Shown here piece after piece: positions 10,617 through 21,739 of a stretch of DNA of 64,000 bases. Numbering within the stretch: the stretch's first letter is position 1; the number at the start of each line of letters is the position of its first letter. The notes beneath the pieces are model-generated. The model saw only the letters and a program-made list of their open reading frames with translations. It ran no database searches and was not told the origin of the DNA. The position numbers and the translations under genes were made by a program. The DNA is from Heterodera schachtii (Eukaryota; Nematoda; Chromadorea; Rhabditida; Heteroderidae), in assembly GCA_023374025.1 (NCBI GenBank), contig SIJG01000010.1, forward strand, positions 584,517-648,516. Direction: 5' to 3'.

Positions 10617-13577
10617 ATGTTTAAAGTTAAAGAAGCTTTGACAATCCCCGCCGCCATTCAGAAGATGGCGAACAAGTCGCGAATGGAGGTTTTTTCAAAA
10701 TTTTCCATCGAGCTCACGGCCAAGAAGTACACCGAGTCGGGCGACCAGCGTGAGCTCACTTACCGGTGAGTGGTTAGGGTCTGATTTTCGCAAAAAAAAA
10801 AAAAATTTTTTTTTTAATTTTACACTTCCAGGCGTTCCGACTATTCATTTCCCGCATTCTGCGCGTCCGATGTGCCCCACTTCAAGGTAGCTCATGCTCC
10901 GAATCGCCAACAGATTTTTGAAACCAAAAAACGGCACCAAACCAAAAAACCCACTAATTCTCAATCAGAGAATGTGTGTTTTTTCAATTTAAAAAAAAAA
11001 ATTTAGCGTGGCGAAGTGCACCACAAATTGATGCAGGGCGGCGAATCGGAGGGCGGTTTTACATTGAATGCGAATGTGCTGCTTGTACCCTTGGAGAACC
11101 ACGTGCAGAACAAGTGCGGAAAAATTCAAATTTAAAATTTCAAAAATTGAAAATCCAAAAAAAATGGGATTTATTTTTTTAATTACAAAAAAATTTGTTA
11201 GCTTTTAATTTTCACCAAACAGAGTGACGGAATTGGCACGAAGCTATTTGGAGTCGCACCTCGCCGAATTCAAGGAGGACCCGTACGCGTTGGCGTTGTG
11301 CACTTACGTGTAAGAAATTGCCAAAAATAAAATTTTCAAATCCCAAATTTCCGCGCCCTTTTAAGGCTGCATTTGGCGAACAGTCCGAAGAAGGGTGACG
11401 TGCTGAAGATGTTGGAAGGCTTTCAAACCACCGGCACCACAGGAGGGGCAAAATTGGAATTTTAATTGCCAAAAAATGGGTTCTTCCTGATCAACCCAAA
11501 TGAGTTTTGATCGAATTTGTTCCTTCCTCTTTGGACGTGGCTAATTTTGATCACTTTCTTCTAACTGGCTTTCCAAATTTATCTACCACAGCACACTGAT
11601 CAGTGCGCATTGTAACTGATCCATGGGCCGAGATTTTTGAAATCTTATGGTCGGAATTCGGAGATTAGCCCCCTCCTCTTGATATTAACTGATTAGCTAA
11701 TATACTAGTAATTGTAGAACCTAATCCGAAGTTTTGATTCGATCTGCTGTTGATCTTGTGATCTATATAATAGCATTTGTGCTTGGTATAACTCTCTCTG
11801 TTCAATTATAAAAATGTACTATTGACTGATTGATCAATTGATTGATCCCTTTTTTCTCTGATCAGATGGCATGGTCCATTGGACGACGAAGGTGTCAAAC
11901 GGTGCCAAAGATGGCTCTGGTGGAGCAGCAAAGAACATCGGCGGTGCCGCCCGGGACACCAACCAGTACTTCTCTCAGCCCCAGTCGGCCGACGTTGAGA
12001 TGAGCGCGTACGTTTGAGTCCCCGCGGGAACGACCTTTTTTGAGAGAGAGCGAGAGGGAGAGAGATACATGGAGAGAGAAAGAGAGGGAGATAGATAGAT
12101 AGAGAGAGAGAGAAAAAGGGAGAGAGATAGAGAGGGAGAGAGAGAGTGAGAGAGTCCCTCGAACTCAATTTTTGGCTTTCAAATTTTCATTTAAAAAATG
12201 CCAAAAAAGATAATGCCACTTTTGTTTACAGTTATGCCCTGCTCACATACATTCTGCTGGACAACAAAGAGCATGCGCTGCCCATTGTTCGTTGGCTGAC
12301 CGCGCAGCGCAATTCCCTGGGCGGTTTTTCATCCACACAGGTGGACATTTGTTCAAAATTCAAAACGGGTGCACCACAAAATCTCGCCGCAGAAATTTCA
12401 AAAAAAAAAAAAATTCAAACAGAAATTTTTAAAGGAAAAAATTCTTAGAAATTTTTTTATAAGAAAACTTAAAGAAAAAAATTGTTGAAAATTTTTTTAG
12501 CATTTTTTTTCATTTTATGAAAATTTACTGTTTTCGAAAAATTTTCAAAAACTTAGCAAATAATTTTTTCTTTAAATTTTCTTATAAAAAAAATTTTCTA
12601 AGAATTTTTTCCTTGAAATATTTCTGTTTGAAAAAAAATTTGAAGTTTCTGCGGCGAAATTTGGGCGGCGAGATTTTGTCCGGTCCCGCATAAAACAGGC
12701 TTAAATATCCGAGATCGGCATGCTCTAACCGTGTGTTTAATCGCTGGGCTTTTTCGCATGCCGTGGTAAAAACAAAAAAGCATTGACCAAATCAAAATTG
12801 CAACAATTGGGTGATTTGGGATTTGAATCAGACTGATCAGACATAACCCATTGATCAATGATCAGTCGCCTTTTTGTTTTGTGATTTTTTGTTAAAAAAC
12901 GCTTCTTCCCCCGCCCTCCAGGACACGATGGCACTCCAATGGCCGGGCGCATTTGCTGAAAAGACCAATTCGCCTTTCAATTTGAGCATCAAAGTGCCGA
13001 AAACCACTTTGTTCGCCATCAACGCACTGAACGAGGACGACACCACCAGCGACAGCGAAGCGCACGTGTGGACCGGCATGCGGCGGCGAATGATTGGCGG
13101 AGGGCGCAAGCGCAGGTGATCAGTGCAAAATTGATTGATAGATACCGATCCGATCATTTTCATTTCTGGAAACTGATCAGACTCATTAGAGAGTTGCTTT
13201 GATCTGAAATGTCTGATCAGTCTGCCAATGCGCGAATGACTGATCAGTCAATTCTTTATCAGCTCACGTTCTATTAAGTTACTGATCAGTCAAACCTTGA
13301 CATTTAGGCCGGCATTTTACTTACATGATCGTGATTAATTAGGCAATGATTCTGATCAATTTATTTCTTAAAGATTTTAATTGTTGACGTATGCCCCGCC
13401 CCCTTTTCAGATCATCTTGGTACCCGTGGTTGGGCGTTGGCGGCAAAGATGCAAGCAATGTATTTGAGGTAAACAAACGCAACAATTAACCCTACTGAAA
13501 GCTCCCAATTTTAGTTTGTGACTCCCCGCGTGATGCAGGGCGCGTGGAGTGAGCACGGAGGCACGCGATCAGATTAA
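10617..13577 (+). CDS. Truncated alpha-2-macroglobulin/TEP thioester-domain protein
   Basis: Exons 10617-10765, 10832-10886, 11007-11113, 11223-11309, 11366 onward, about 11866-12007, 12232-12340, 12922-13115, 13411-13468 and 13515-13577 join in phase except the fifth junction, which is uncertain. Visible thioester-domain (TED) blocks are [76 protein letters not shown] and [20 protein letters not shown], followed by DTMALQ. These belong to the alpha-helical TED of TEP/CD109-like innate-immunity proteins. No GCGEQ thioester motif, signal peptide, MG domains or receptor-binding domain is seen. The C-terminus is unlike the family: after [15 protein letters not shown] it becomes basic (GGGRKRR) and ends in two small unfamiliar exons. 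It is a remnant or a derived TED-only gene. Confidence 0.72.
12040..12155 (+). repeat. GA-rich simple repeat in TEP-like intron
   Basis: An imperfect (GA)n purine tract with GAGAGAGAGA, GATAGATAGA and GAGGGAGAGA segments lies in the intron after the exon ending at 12007. Confidence 0.8.
12378..12677. mobile_element. Foldback element in TEP-like intron
   Basis: The left end AAAATCTCGCCGCAGAAATT is mirrored on the right by TGAAGTTTCTGCGGC and by GCGGCGAGATTTT. Between them are long A- and T-rich arms (TTCTTAGAAATTTTTTTATA against TATAAAAAAAATTTTCTAAG). The structure suggests a MITE of about 300 bp. No clear target-site duplication was seen. Confidence 0.6.
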
Positions 13578-13638
13578 ATCTGAGATTTCGGCCAAGTACG
13601 CTCGAATTTGGAGAAGATGAACGCTCCGAGACTCAGCA

Positions 13639-13821
13639 ATGTTGAATAAGTGGACCGACCGCTGGACTTCATTTGTCTCTGCACAGAGCGACCGCTGGAC
13701 TTCATTCGTCTATTTTATAACGTGCCTTTTTGTCTCCATGTTTGTGGGGTTCGCGTGCCTTTATTATTCTATGTTGTCTGAGTTTGGCGAAGTGAAGCAG
13801 CTCATCAGCGCAAAGCAGTAG
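13639..13821 (+). CDS. Possible small single-pass membrane protein
   Basis: This 60-codon ORF lies 61 bp past the TEP-like stop. It repeats the motif DRWTSFV twice (residues 7-13 and 18-24), then has a hydrophobic helix (FITCLFVSMFVGFACLYY) and a polar tail ending ISAKQ. It might be the last exon of an alternative transcript of the upstream gene or an independent gene. It matches no family I know. Coding status rests only on composition and the hydrophobic helix. Confidence 0.35.
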   Translation: MLNKWTDRWTSFVSAQSDRWTSFVYFITCLFVSMFVGFACLYYSMLSEFGEVKQLISAKQ

Positions 13822-14168
13822 AGAATGGAATCATCGGATGACGCGGGCAATTTGACTTGACACCATTTTTTCTCATTGATTCTCATTTTTTTAAATAAAT
13901 ATATTGGTTCTAAGCATAAAGACATAAATTCTCTATTACTCATTATTTTATTATCAATGAATACGCTATACTTGTGAAAATATTTATACCATTTCAAATT
14001 TATAGTTTTGGAAATCTAAGAAAACTGGTTTGAGAGATTTTGTTGCTCGTTATTTATTATGCGTTCGTCCACTTACACTTTTTTGGGCTTTGAACAATAG
14101 TTAAATTTGATTAGCATTTTGTTGTAAAATATTTTCATTTTGCTAGAAAATTTCTGTTTTCTCTTCAG

Positions 14169-16476
14169 TTTTGCACGAAGAAATTAAAAAGGATGTTGAA
14201 TGTTCGTTGGAATTTCAGGTGATACAACGTCATAAAAAAATTTTTTTACAATTTTTTTCCATCGGAAACTGCAATTTAAGTGTCCAAAAGCGGTACGATT
14301 TAAAAAATTTCATGGCTGGGATTTCCATTCTCAATTATATCTTGCACCGTTTGATCCGAATGTTATTAATATTTGCTTTCGCAGGTGGTTACTGGTGGCC
14401 AATATGATGTTGATGTTGTGTTAGAGGATCCAAATGGCAAAGTGTTGTACAAGGAGGCCAGGAAACAGTTGGACACCCACAGGTACAAAGTGAGTGACGA
14501 TGGCACCGGTGAAATCGAATGCCAAAGGTTTATTTCGCGTGAAAAAACCATTAAAAATCTAGTTTTTGCCTCCATTTCTCTGCTTTATTAAGCTGATCTT
14601 TGAGCCGAAATAGCAAATTTTTGAAGTTTTCAAAACTTAGGGATGAAAAAATACACATTTTTTGAATTGTTTATTAATTTTCTTTTGACATCGCTCAAAA
14701 ATCTGTTCTGTCGATATTTTGTTTTCTCGAAGTAGAAAAGCAAAACCAAAAACGCCCAATTTGTCATTTCTAAATGGTATAATATGCGGTAGGAATTGTA
14801 TAAATTCGATTATTCTACGCCGGAGGGTTCCCCCTATTTTGGATCCTGAATTGTTTTTTTGAAGGCCTCAAATTAAACCAAACTCTGCTATATAGGGTCA
14901 AATAAATTATGGGGATGGGGCGGCGGAAATTCGGATTTCTTCAACTTTTGGGTTGCAAATCCGGCAATTGTGGCCGATTTTTACGTAAATTTATTTGTCC
15001 CCGCTTTTTTAGACAGAGGCCAACGGCACGTACAAAGTGTGCTTCTCCAACGAGTTCTCCACCTTCTCACACAAGGTTGTGTACCTGGACTGGCAAGTGG
15101 GGCCGGACGAGCAGCACAAAATGATGCCAATTCCGCGGGCCGGCGGTGCGCAAGCGACGCAAATGGAGCGAAGCGCGGAGACAATCGGTGACCGGCTCAA
15201 GTGGGTTCAACCAACCAATCTCATCAATTGTCAAAAAAATATGTGGGCTTGCTTCTCTTTTTTTATTTTGTCCGATTTTTTCAAAAAAATAGTTTTTTTT
15301 TTTTTGAAAATTGTGTCAATTTTGCAAATTTCTCGAACTCAATAACTTTTGTTTTTTTTACTGGGTGTCTGGCGGGTACCGATAGATGTCGAATGGAATT
15401 TGTAATTATTTGTAAGTTTTATTGTCCAAAATTTTGCCTGACGAACTTCTCTCGCCACCAGGGATGGCAAATTTTTAATTAGGAATTTCGTAAAAAAAAA
15501 AAAAAAATTTTCACACTTGCCAATTTTTTGGGGGATCTGTCATCAATTAATAGTAATATATTTGTTTTACATATTTTACGTTCCCCTCTGTTTTTAAGAA
15601 TTGTTGACGATTATCAGACGCACCATCGGCTGCGCGAGGCGACCTCGCGCAAGCGGGCGGAAGATTTGAATGAGCGCGTCACTTACTGGTCACTGGGCCA
15701 AACCGCTGTGGTGTTGCTGATCGGTGTTGGACAGGCGCGAGTTTTGCTTGTTTGGGGGGCCCGAAATTATGGGGAAAAGAGATTGGGCGGGCGGGCTTGG
15801 GTTTTTCTGACGGGTTTTTTTTTTACGGCAAAGCCCGAGAGCCTCAGGGTCCGGGTAAATTTTGATGAAAATGCCGGGACCGAAGCCCTCTTTTACCGTC
15901 TTTCGGCTCTCCGAAATTCAAAAAAAAATAAGATTTTAATGTACCTCCTTCCGGAACCCGTCAGTTGGGCCCGCCCCAGCGGTTTTTGGACTATAACTTT
16001 TTTCTTTGACAACCAAATCCAACATTATTTTGGTATCATTCGAGAGCCCTAAGTGTCCTCTATTAGTATGCAAAATTTTGAAAAATTACGTAAAGGTTCA
16101 AAAAATTAATGGCCAAGAACTCAAAAAACCAGATTTTCCAACTTTTTTGGCCATATATTTGTTCAAAATTGACTAAAAAATTTTTGGAAATTTACAGGCT
16201 AATAGAGCATGTGAAGGGCTCTCGAATGATACCAAAGAATGTTTGATTTGGAGGACAAACAAAAAAGTTATAATCCAAAAACATGCTGAGGCCCAAACGT
16301 GCCGGGGTCCAACTGACGTAGACCGCTTCCTTCTCAGCAATTTTATTTAGAAATCATCAAAAAAAAATTTTTTTTTTCTTTTTGCTGGCTTTTCCTGTCG
16401 AAAACAAGATTTTTTTTTCAAGGTGGTCCTGCTGAGGTCGTTCTTCGCCGACAGAAAACCGCCCGGTGGCTATTGA
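14169..16476 (+). CDS. p24/TMED family cargo receptor (TMED3/7-like), first exon not found
   Basis: Exons 14169-14218, 14385-14489, 15013-15200, 15599-15734 and 16423-16476 read in phase. The GOLD domain shows [31 protein letters not shown] and [18 protein letters not shown] coiled coil follows ([20 protein letters not shown]), then a transmembrane helix ([15 protein letters not shown]) and a short cytosolic tail [13 protein letters not shown]. The FF is the COPII-binding motif and the basic residues suit COPI binding, so the protein should cycle between ER and Golgi as a cargo receptor. Reaching the tail requires a GC-AG intron (15735-16422); reading through instead gives a long unfamiliar extension. 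The signal-peptide exon upstream of 14169 was not identified. Confidence 0.88.
15958..16319. mobile_element. Foldback element inside the GC-AG intron of the TMED gene
   Basis: The left arm (CGTCAGTTGGGCCCG, then TTTTTGGACTATAACTTTTT, then TGGTATCATTCGAGAGCCCT) is mirrored on the right (AGGGCTCTCGAATGATACCA, then AAAAAGTTATAATCC, then CCAACTGACG). The TGGTATCATTCG word marks the dispersed foldback family also found at 16.7, 21.8, 34.6, 57.3-57.9, 58.2-58.5 and 59.7-60.0 kb. Confidence 0.75.
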
Positions 16477-16659
16477 GAGAAAACTCAAAAATGCCTCTGT
16501 AATTTATTACCGTTTTATTTTTGATGGGAGAAAATAAGTCATTTTATTTTGTTTTTTGCTTGTTATTTTCCGTCAAACTCTGTCATTTCTTTTTGTTGAA
16601 CAAATTTGGTGATTGCACTTTGATTTATTTTCTCTGTGGAAAATGCATAAAAAATATTG

Positions 16660-17260
16660 CGAATATTTCGGGTTCGTTTTCGTACGGGCCATTTTCGTAC
16701 GAGCCCAAGTTTTTGCCTATAATTTTATTTGTCAACCAAACCCAACATTGTTGGTATCATTCGGTAGCTCTAAGTGTCCTATATTAGCCTGCAAAATTTG
16801 GAAAAATCTCGTTAAGGTTCAAAAAAGTTATGGCAAGAAGAACCACAGAAACATGTTTTCACAGCTTTTGAAAACAAAAAATACCTATCTTTTCAAAAAA
16901 GGTGGGGGTAATTGGAAAAAATAAATAAAAATATTCATGTAGCCCAGCGGACTCGAACCTCCTCCTCCCTTTGTCCCTTCTCTGTCTTACAAAAACCACT
17001 TCGCCACACATACAAAGGATTTTTGGTACAGCAGCTCAGTTTCCGGACGCTGTGTTAACAAAAGTTGTGGGAAGTTTTTTGTTGAAAATTTTGGCTTTTT
17101 TATAACGGCTCAGCACCATTGGATTTTTATATTAATTAAATATACAAAAAGTCGTTCGGTCAGCAGATTTACCATTTTTGTTTGGTTTACCTTTTCCGTA
17201 ATACTGGAGAATTGGTGTCCCGGAAAAAAAATATTTATGGGGGTTTTCTGAGCCGCTGAT
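16660..17260. repeat. Segmental repeat, left copy (pair with 21740-22380)
   Basis: About 600 bp starting near GGGTTCGTTTTCGTACGG matches 21740-22380 almost base for base, with a few short indels. It contains one arm of the TGGTATCATTCG foldback family and a tRNA-derived element, and is followed in both copies by TGGTGTCCCGGAAAAAAA. The copies are 5.1 kb apart in the same orientation. Confidence 0.85.
16940..17009 (-). repeat. tRNA-derived element (pol III A and B boxes)
   Basis: On the minus strand TGGCGAAGTGGTTTTTGTAA matches an A box and, 33 bases on, GGTTCGAGTCC matches a B box, followed by GCTGGGCTACATG. The anticodon region is not a normal loop, so this is more likely a SINE head or pseudo-tRNA than a functional tRNA. 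A copy is at 22024-22094. Confidence 0.6.
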
Positions 17261-17379
17261 CACTAGGGCGAGGATTCTTAGGTTTTTACTTATTTTTTCT
17301 GCGGCTTTAACTCGACGAGAAATGCACGAAAAACACCTTTTTTGTTCGGAAAACCTTCGTTTTAACGCCCCTATCCGAC

Positions 17380-17830
17380 CCTAGGAATCCCTATTTTGGA
17401 TGTTCGCCCCTAAAAATCCCTATTTTGAGTGTTCGCCCCTAAAATAAGTTTTTATCCCTATTTTGGCGTTTTCTCCAAAATTTATTAACAAAAATGCAAT
17501 AAAAACAAAAAATACACCCCTAAGAATCAATCCAAAAAATTTCGAAAAATATACCCCAAAGAATCGACCAAAAAATTTTCAGAAAAATATACCCCAAAGA
17601 AGCGATCCAAAAAATTTCGAAAAAATATACCCCTAAGAATCGACACTAAAATGAAAAAACTTCCTAAAATATATCTTATTTGTAACTGCAATCAGTGAAT
17701 AAAATTGCTTGCCTTAATTTTAACTTATTTACATAGAGAAAACAGCAATTTAAAAAATTGCACGCCTAAATTTGAAACTTTTTCGCCCCTATTTTCGCCC
17801 CTATTTCGTGAATTTTTTGGGCAATCATGT
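17380..17830. repeat. Degenerate tandem repeats with CCCCTAAGAATC and TCGCCCCTATTT words
   Basis: The first part repeats CGCCCCTAAAA/CCCTATTTTG. From about 17510 to 17650, units of about 44 bp of the type ATACCCCAAAGAATCGACC followed by AAAAAATTTC are repeated roughly three times. The same words appear inverted inside the element at 33453-33832 (GATTCTTAGGGGTGTATTTT), so the region is probably an old, expanded relative of that element. Confidence 0.55.
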
Positions 17831-18179
17831 CGATCATTGGTCCCGAAAATTTTTTTTCTTAATTTTTTTCTGAAAATTCTGATAATACGTTTCTAGGGGT
17901 GTTTTGAGGCGCTGAGCACGAATCCGGCCTCCATTTCGACCTATTTCTAACACTGGACCCGAATTCGAACATTTTTCGATTTTTTTTAATTTCAAAAATT
18001 ATGAAAACATGTTCCCAGGGGTTTTCTGGGTAGCTGATCACAAATACGCCTTCTATTTCGCCCAATTCAGAACCCCGAACTCAAATTCTAACAAAAAGTC
18101 GAAAATTCAAATTCTTTCAAATTTCTTATTTTTGTTCAACCTTTGTTTACGCACACGGAAACGAACTGAAAGTCGCTGA

Positions 18180-20140
18180 TAGCATCGAATGGAATTTGAA
18201 ATTATTTGTAAGTTTTATCGTCCAAATTTTGCCTGGCGAACTTCTCTCGCCACCACTGGACGTCAAATTTTGAATTAGGAATTTCGTAAAAAAACAAATT
18301 TTTTTTCACATTGCCAATTTTTTGGGGATCTGTCATGAGGGGGGCGGAAGTTTGGGCACCGGGAAATTTGGGCACCAGGAAGTTTGGGCACCAGAAATTT
18401 GGGCACCGGGAAGTTTGGGCACCTAATTAAAGAGTTAAAAATAAAAATATTTTTAATTGTCTATAAATTGCAACCATCTAATTTAAAAGCATAGTAAATT
18501 TAATAAAGTTAGAAAATAGAAAGTTTTTAACGAATATTCATTCGATTAAGCATGCTTATTTTGCTAAACTCATTACCATTAATTCAATATCAATGCCATA
18601 CATATGTATTATTTATATCTTATAACATTACAAGGCTCAGTATGTTCAAGACTTAAAAGTTTATGAGTTTAAACAAAATTAGACGGGTTCTTGTTATTTC
18701 GGGCCCAACTAAGCCGGTATTCAGGTCTAAGTCCAAACAGAAACTAGTACACGTTTAACTCTACGTTTAAACAACCGTAAGAATTGACTAAATAATAAGA
18801 TTGCCAGGTTTCCATACATAAATTTTTTGATTTTCAAGAACATATAAATTTTAAGACACAAGGGTTGCTAAAATTTACTAAATTTTAATGATTTATATAA
18901 CATTTTATTTATTTATTTAGTTTTATTTTTTTGAAATCACCCCTCTGGTGCCCAAACTTCCCGGTGCCCAAATTTCTGGTGCCCAAACTTCCTGGTGCCC
19001 AAACTTCCCGGTGCCCAAACTTCATGTCGCCTGTCATGAATGGGGTAAACCCAACTCATCCATACCCAAAACCGCCCGGTGGCTATTGAGAAAACCCTAA
19101 AAATGCCTCTGTAATTTATTACCGTTTTATTTTTGATGGGAGAGAATAAGTCACTTTATTTGAGGGGCCAGAAATTTCGAATTTCTGCAACTTTTGGGTT
19201 GAAAATCTGAAAATTGGCCGGTTAAGGAATAAAACATTCGAATTTTCCAAATTTCTAATTACTAAGACACGTTTTCTCACTTATATTTTGCACCGTTTGG
19301 TCCGAATGTTAATGTTTGTTTTCCCAGGTGGTCACTGGTGGCCAATATGATGTTGATGTTGTGTTAGAGGATCCAAATGGCAAAGTGTTGTACAAGGAGG
19401 CCAGGAAACAGTTGGACACCCACACGTACAAAGTGAGTGATGGCCCCCGGTGAAATCGAATGCCAACGGTTTATTTCTCGTGAAAAACCGTCTGCTTTAT
19501 TAAGCTGATCTTTGAGCTAAAATACCAAATTTTTGAAGTTTTCAAAACTTAGGGGTTGAAAATATACACATTTTTTGAATTGTTTATTAATTTTCTTTTG
19601 ACCAACACTCAAAAATTTGTTCTGTCGATACTTTGTTAGGCAAAAAAAAAAAAATTTTTTTTCTCGAAATAGAAAAGCAAACCAAAAACGCCCAATTTGT
19701 CATTTCTAAATGGTATAATATGCGGTAGGGATTGCGTAAATTCGATTATTCTGCGCCGGAGGATTGGTTCGGTATTTTTTGGGTCCTGAATTTTTTTTGT
19801 TTGAAGGCCTCAGATTATACCAAACTCTGGTATTAGGGACAAATTTTCCGAAATTAGGGTAAGGGGGCGGCAGCGGAAATTCGGATTTCTTCCCGGAAAC
19901 TGACCAATTTTTATCCCAATTTATTTGCTTTTCCCCCCGCGTTTTTTAGACAGAGGCCAACGGCACGTACAAAGTGTGCTTTTCCAACGAGTTCTCCACC
20001 TTCTCGCACAAGGTTGTGTACCTGGACTGGCAAGTGGGGCCGGACGAGCAGCACAAAATGATGCCAATTCCGCGGGCCGTTCGGTGCGCAAGCGACGCAA
20101 ATGGAGCGAAGCGCGGAGACAATTAGTGACCGGCTCAAGT
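18180..20140 (+). pseudogene. Decayed TMED copies
   Basis: The segment 18180-18338 matches TMED intron 3 (15385-15545). Positions 19067-19092 match the end of its last exon (ACCGCCCGGTGGCTATTGA) and the 3' flank. Exon copies equivalent to exons 2 and 3 then follow at 19328-19432 and 19952-20138. The second exon copy carries an extra base within GGGCCGTTCGGTG (intact GGGCCGGCGGTG), which shifts the frame and gives an early stop near 20127. No copy of the coiled-coil and membrane exon follows. The pieces are therefore remnants of at least one tandem duplication, later disrupted by the insertion at 18339-19031. Confidence 0.85.
18339..19031. mobile_element. 693-bp foldback element with iterated terminal repeats
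   Basis: Each end holds five iterations of a 15-bp word of the type GGAAGTTTGGGCACC, in opposite orientation at the two ends, around an AT-rich core without an ORF. TGTCATGA flanks both sides (18331-18338 and 19032-19039) as an 8-bp target-site duplication. The homologous intron at 15538-15545 has a single TGTCATCA and no insert, which serves as the empty site. Confidence 0.87.
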
Positions 20141-20914
20141 GGGTCCAACCATATCAATCTCATCAATTGTCAAAAAAATTTGAGTGTCCCTAAGCCGGAC
20201 AATTCATCAAATTCTTAAGCGACGCCTCTCGACCCCCCACCGGGACCAATCCTCTAAGAAAACTTTTTTTGTGTAAAACAGGGCTAGCAATAAAATAAAA
20301 ATTTTGCCCGAGGGATGGGGATATTAATTCATCCGCTCCGAAGCAAGTGGGTTTGCTTTTCCTTTGATTGGGGGGGGGGGGAAGGTTGACCGAGTTTTTT
20401 TTTGGTCACAAATCCTGAGCTGCTCCCCCATGTTACCAAAATGCAGGTCGGGGTCAAGAATCAAAGCCTAGGTCAAACTTTTGTTATCAGGATTTAATTG
20501 AGGCTTTAGGCATTTGTATTTATTGCACCATAAAATTTGAATTTGTTTTTTTGTTGTTGCAGGAATTGGACATTGACCAAATCCAACTCTAACGGTTGAT
20601 GAACATCATTCGTCAGTCTTCACAGATGTTGCTGTTTTTCAATGCTTTGCACTATAATAAAAATGAATTGTTTTGTAAAGAAATTATTTGATTAGTAAAT
20701 GTCTTATTCATGATCGGATAAAAAATTGATTAAAAAAATTCATTCACTAATTGCATTTCTCTAATTAATTGCTGTTAAATTTGACGGATTTTTTTTTTAA
20801 TTAAATGTTAATTTAATTTTCTGTGTTTTCGTTTTCTCTCCTTCATTTTATTTGTGATCAATCTGATCAGTTTCTTTTTTTCTCACAAACAATTTGTGTT
20901 GTGTCATTGAACAA

Positions 20915-21565
20915 ATGTCGACTGTCAGCAACGGCAAAGTAAAATTTTATTTTTTTATATCAAAGATGTTTTTGTTTTGAAGCACTGTTTTGAATACGGA
21001 GTTTTCATCAATTTGCCCAAATTACAGCGCTAACCAAAAAAAACCCTGTCAAATTTGGCATCATCCAAAAACACGAATTGGGTTTCGCCAAGACAATGCT
21101 AATTTTATGTTAAAACATTTTTTAATTTCATTCCCACTAGGAGTTCAGGAAAACAAATAGGCTAACAATAAAACCTAAAAATGGGTCCCTATTTCTTAAA
21201 GAATCCTTTTTGATGTTTTTTGTCTGGCCCCGTTAAACCAATGGCACTTTCACTTACAAATAAAAACCAATTCCAAATTGTCCCATTTTCTGTTAAAGGC
21301 TGAATCGTCCATGCGCCGATACGTCTACATCTTACCCTACCTTCCCACTGGCATTGCTTCTTATTATTTTTACAAAGCGGCACAGTTGGCGCGAAAATGG
21401 GCCACTGTCCACAAGTTCGGGCCGTTCAAAGTGTCGGCAGTGCATGGATTTGCCCTTCTCATTCCCATGCCGCACTTGGTGATATTGGCCTTTCAAATTG
21501 CGTACACGCGAATGACACGTCGTACCGATGAGAAGATCAAAATGAAACAAAATGTTTCCAAATAG
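20915..21565 (+). CDS. Unrecognised small protein with two hydrophobic helices
   Basis: Two exons, 20915-20938 and 21299-21565, join in phase 0 and encode 96 residues starting MSTVSNGK. Hydrophobic segments are VYILPYLPTGIASYYFY and VHGFALLIPMPHLVILAFQI, separated by a basic loop (ARKWATVHKFG). The end is basic and hydrophilic (TRRTDEKIKMKQNVSK). The base composition and frame contrast with the AT-rich flanks, supporting a real gene. An internal ATG at 21311 would give a slightly shorter form. The family was not recognised; an ER or mitochondrial membrane protein is possible. Confidence 0.6.
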
Positions 21566-21739
21566 TTGCCTATTTTCATTTCCTCTGCGCTGTTTCCATT
21601 TTGTCCTTGATTTTTGTGGGGCAATTTAAATTCGTTTTGTTTTTCGGCAATTAAATGCGCGCTTCTTCCTTCAATTTATATTTTTCAAGTTGATTTTTAC
21701 TCAACAAATAATTTTAAAAAACCCGTGCCCGTGTACGGG

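Noticed and set aside
15735..16052. Read-through extension of the TMED exon to a 174-codon ORF
   Set aside because: The extension covers one arm of a foldback element and has no family similarity, whereas the GC-AG splice gives a canonical p24 tail.
20555..20595. Possible last exon GAATTGGACATTGACC... after a GTTGTTGCAG acceptor
   Set aside because: Only nine codons before a stop and no preceding exon that would join it; it does not fit the TMED gene.
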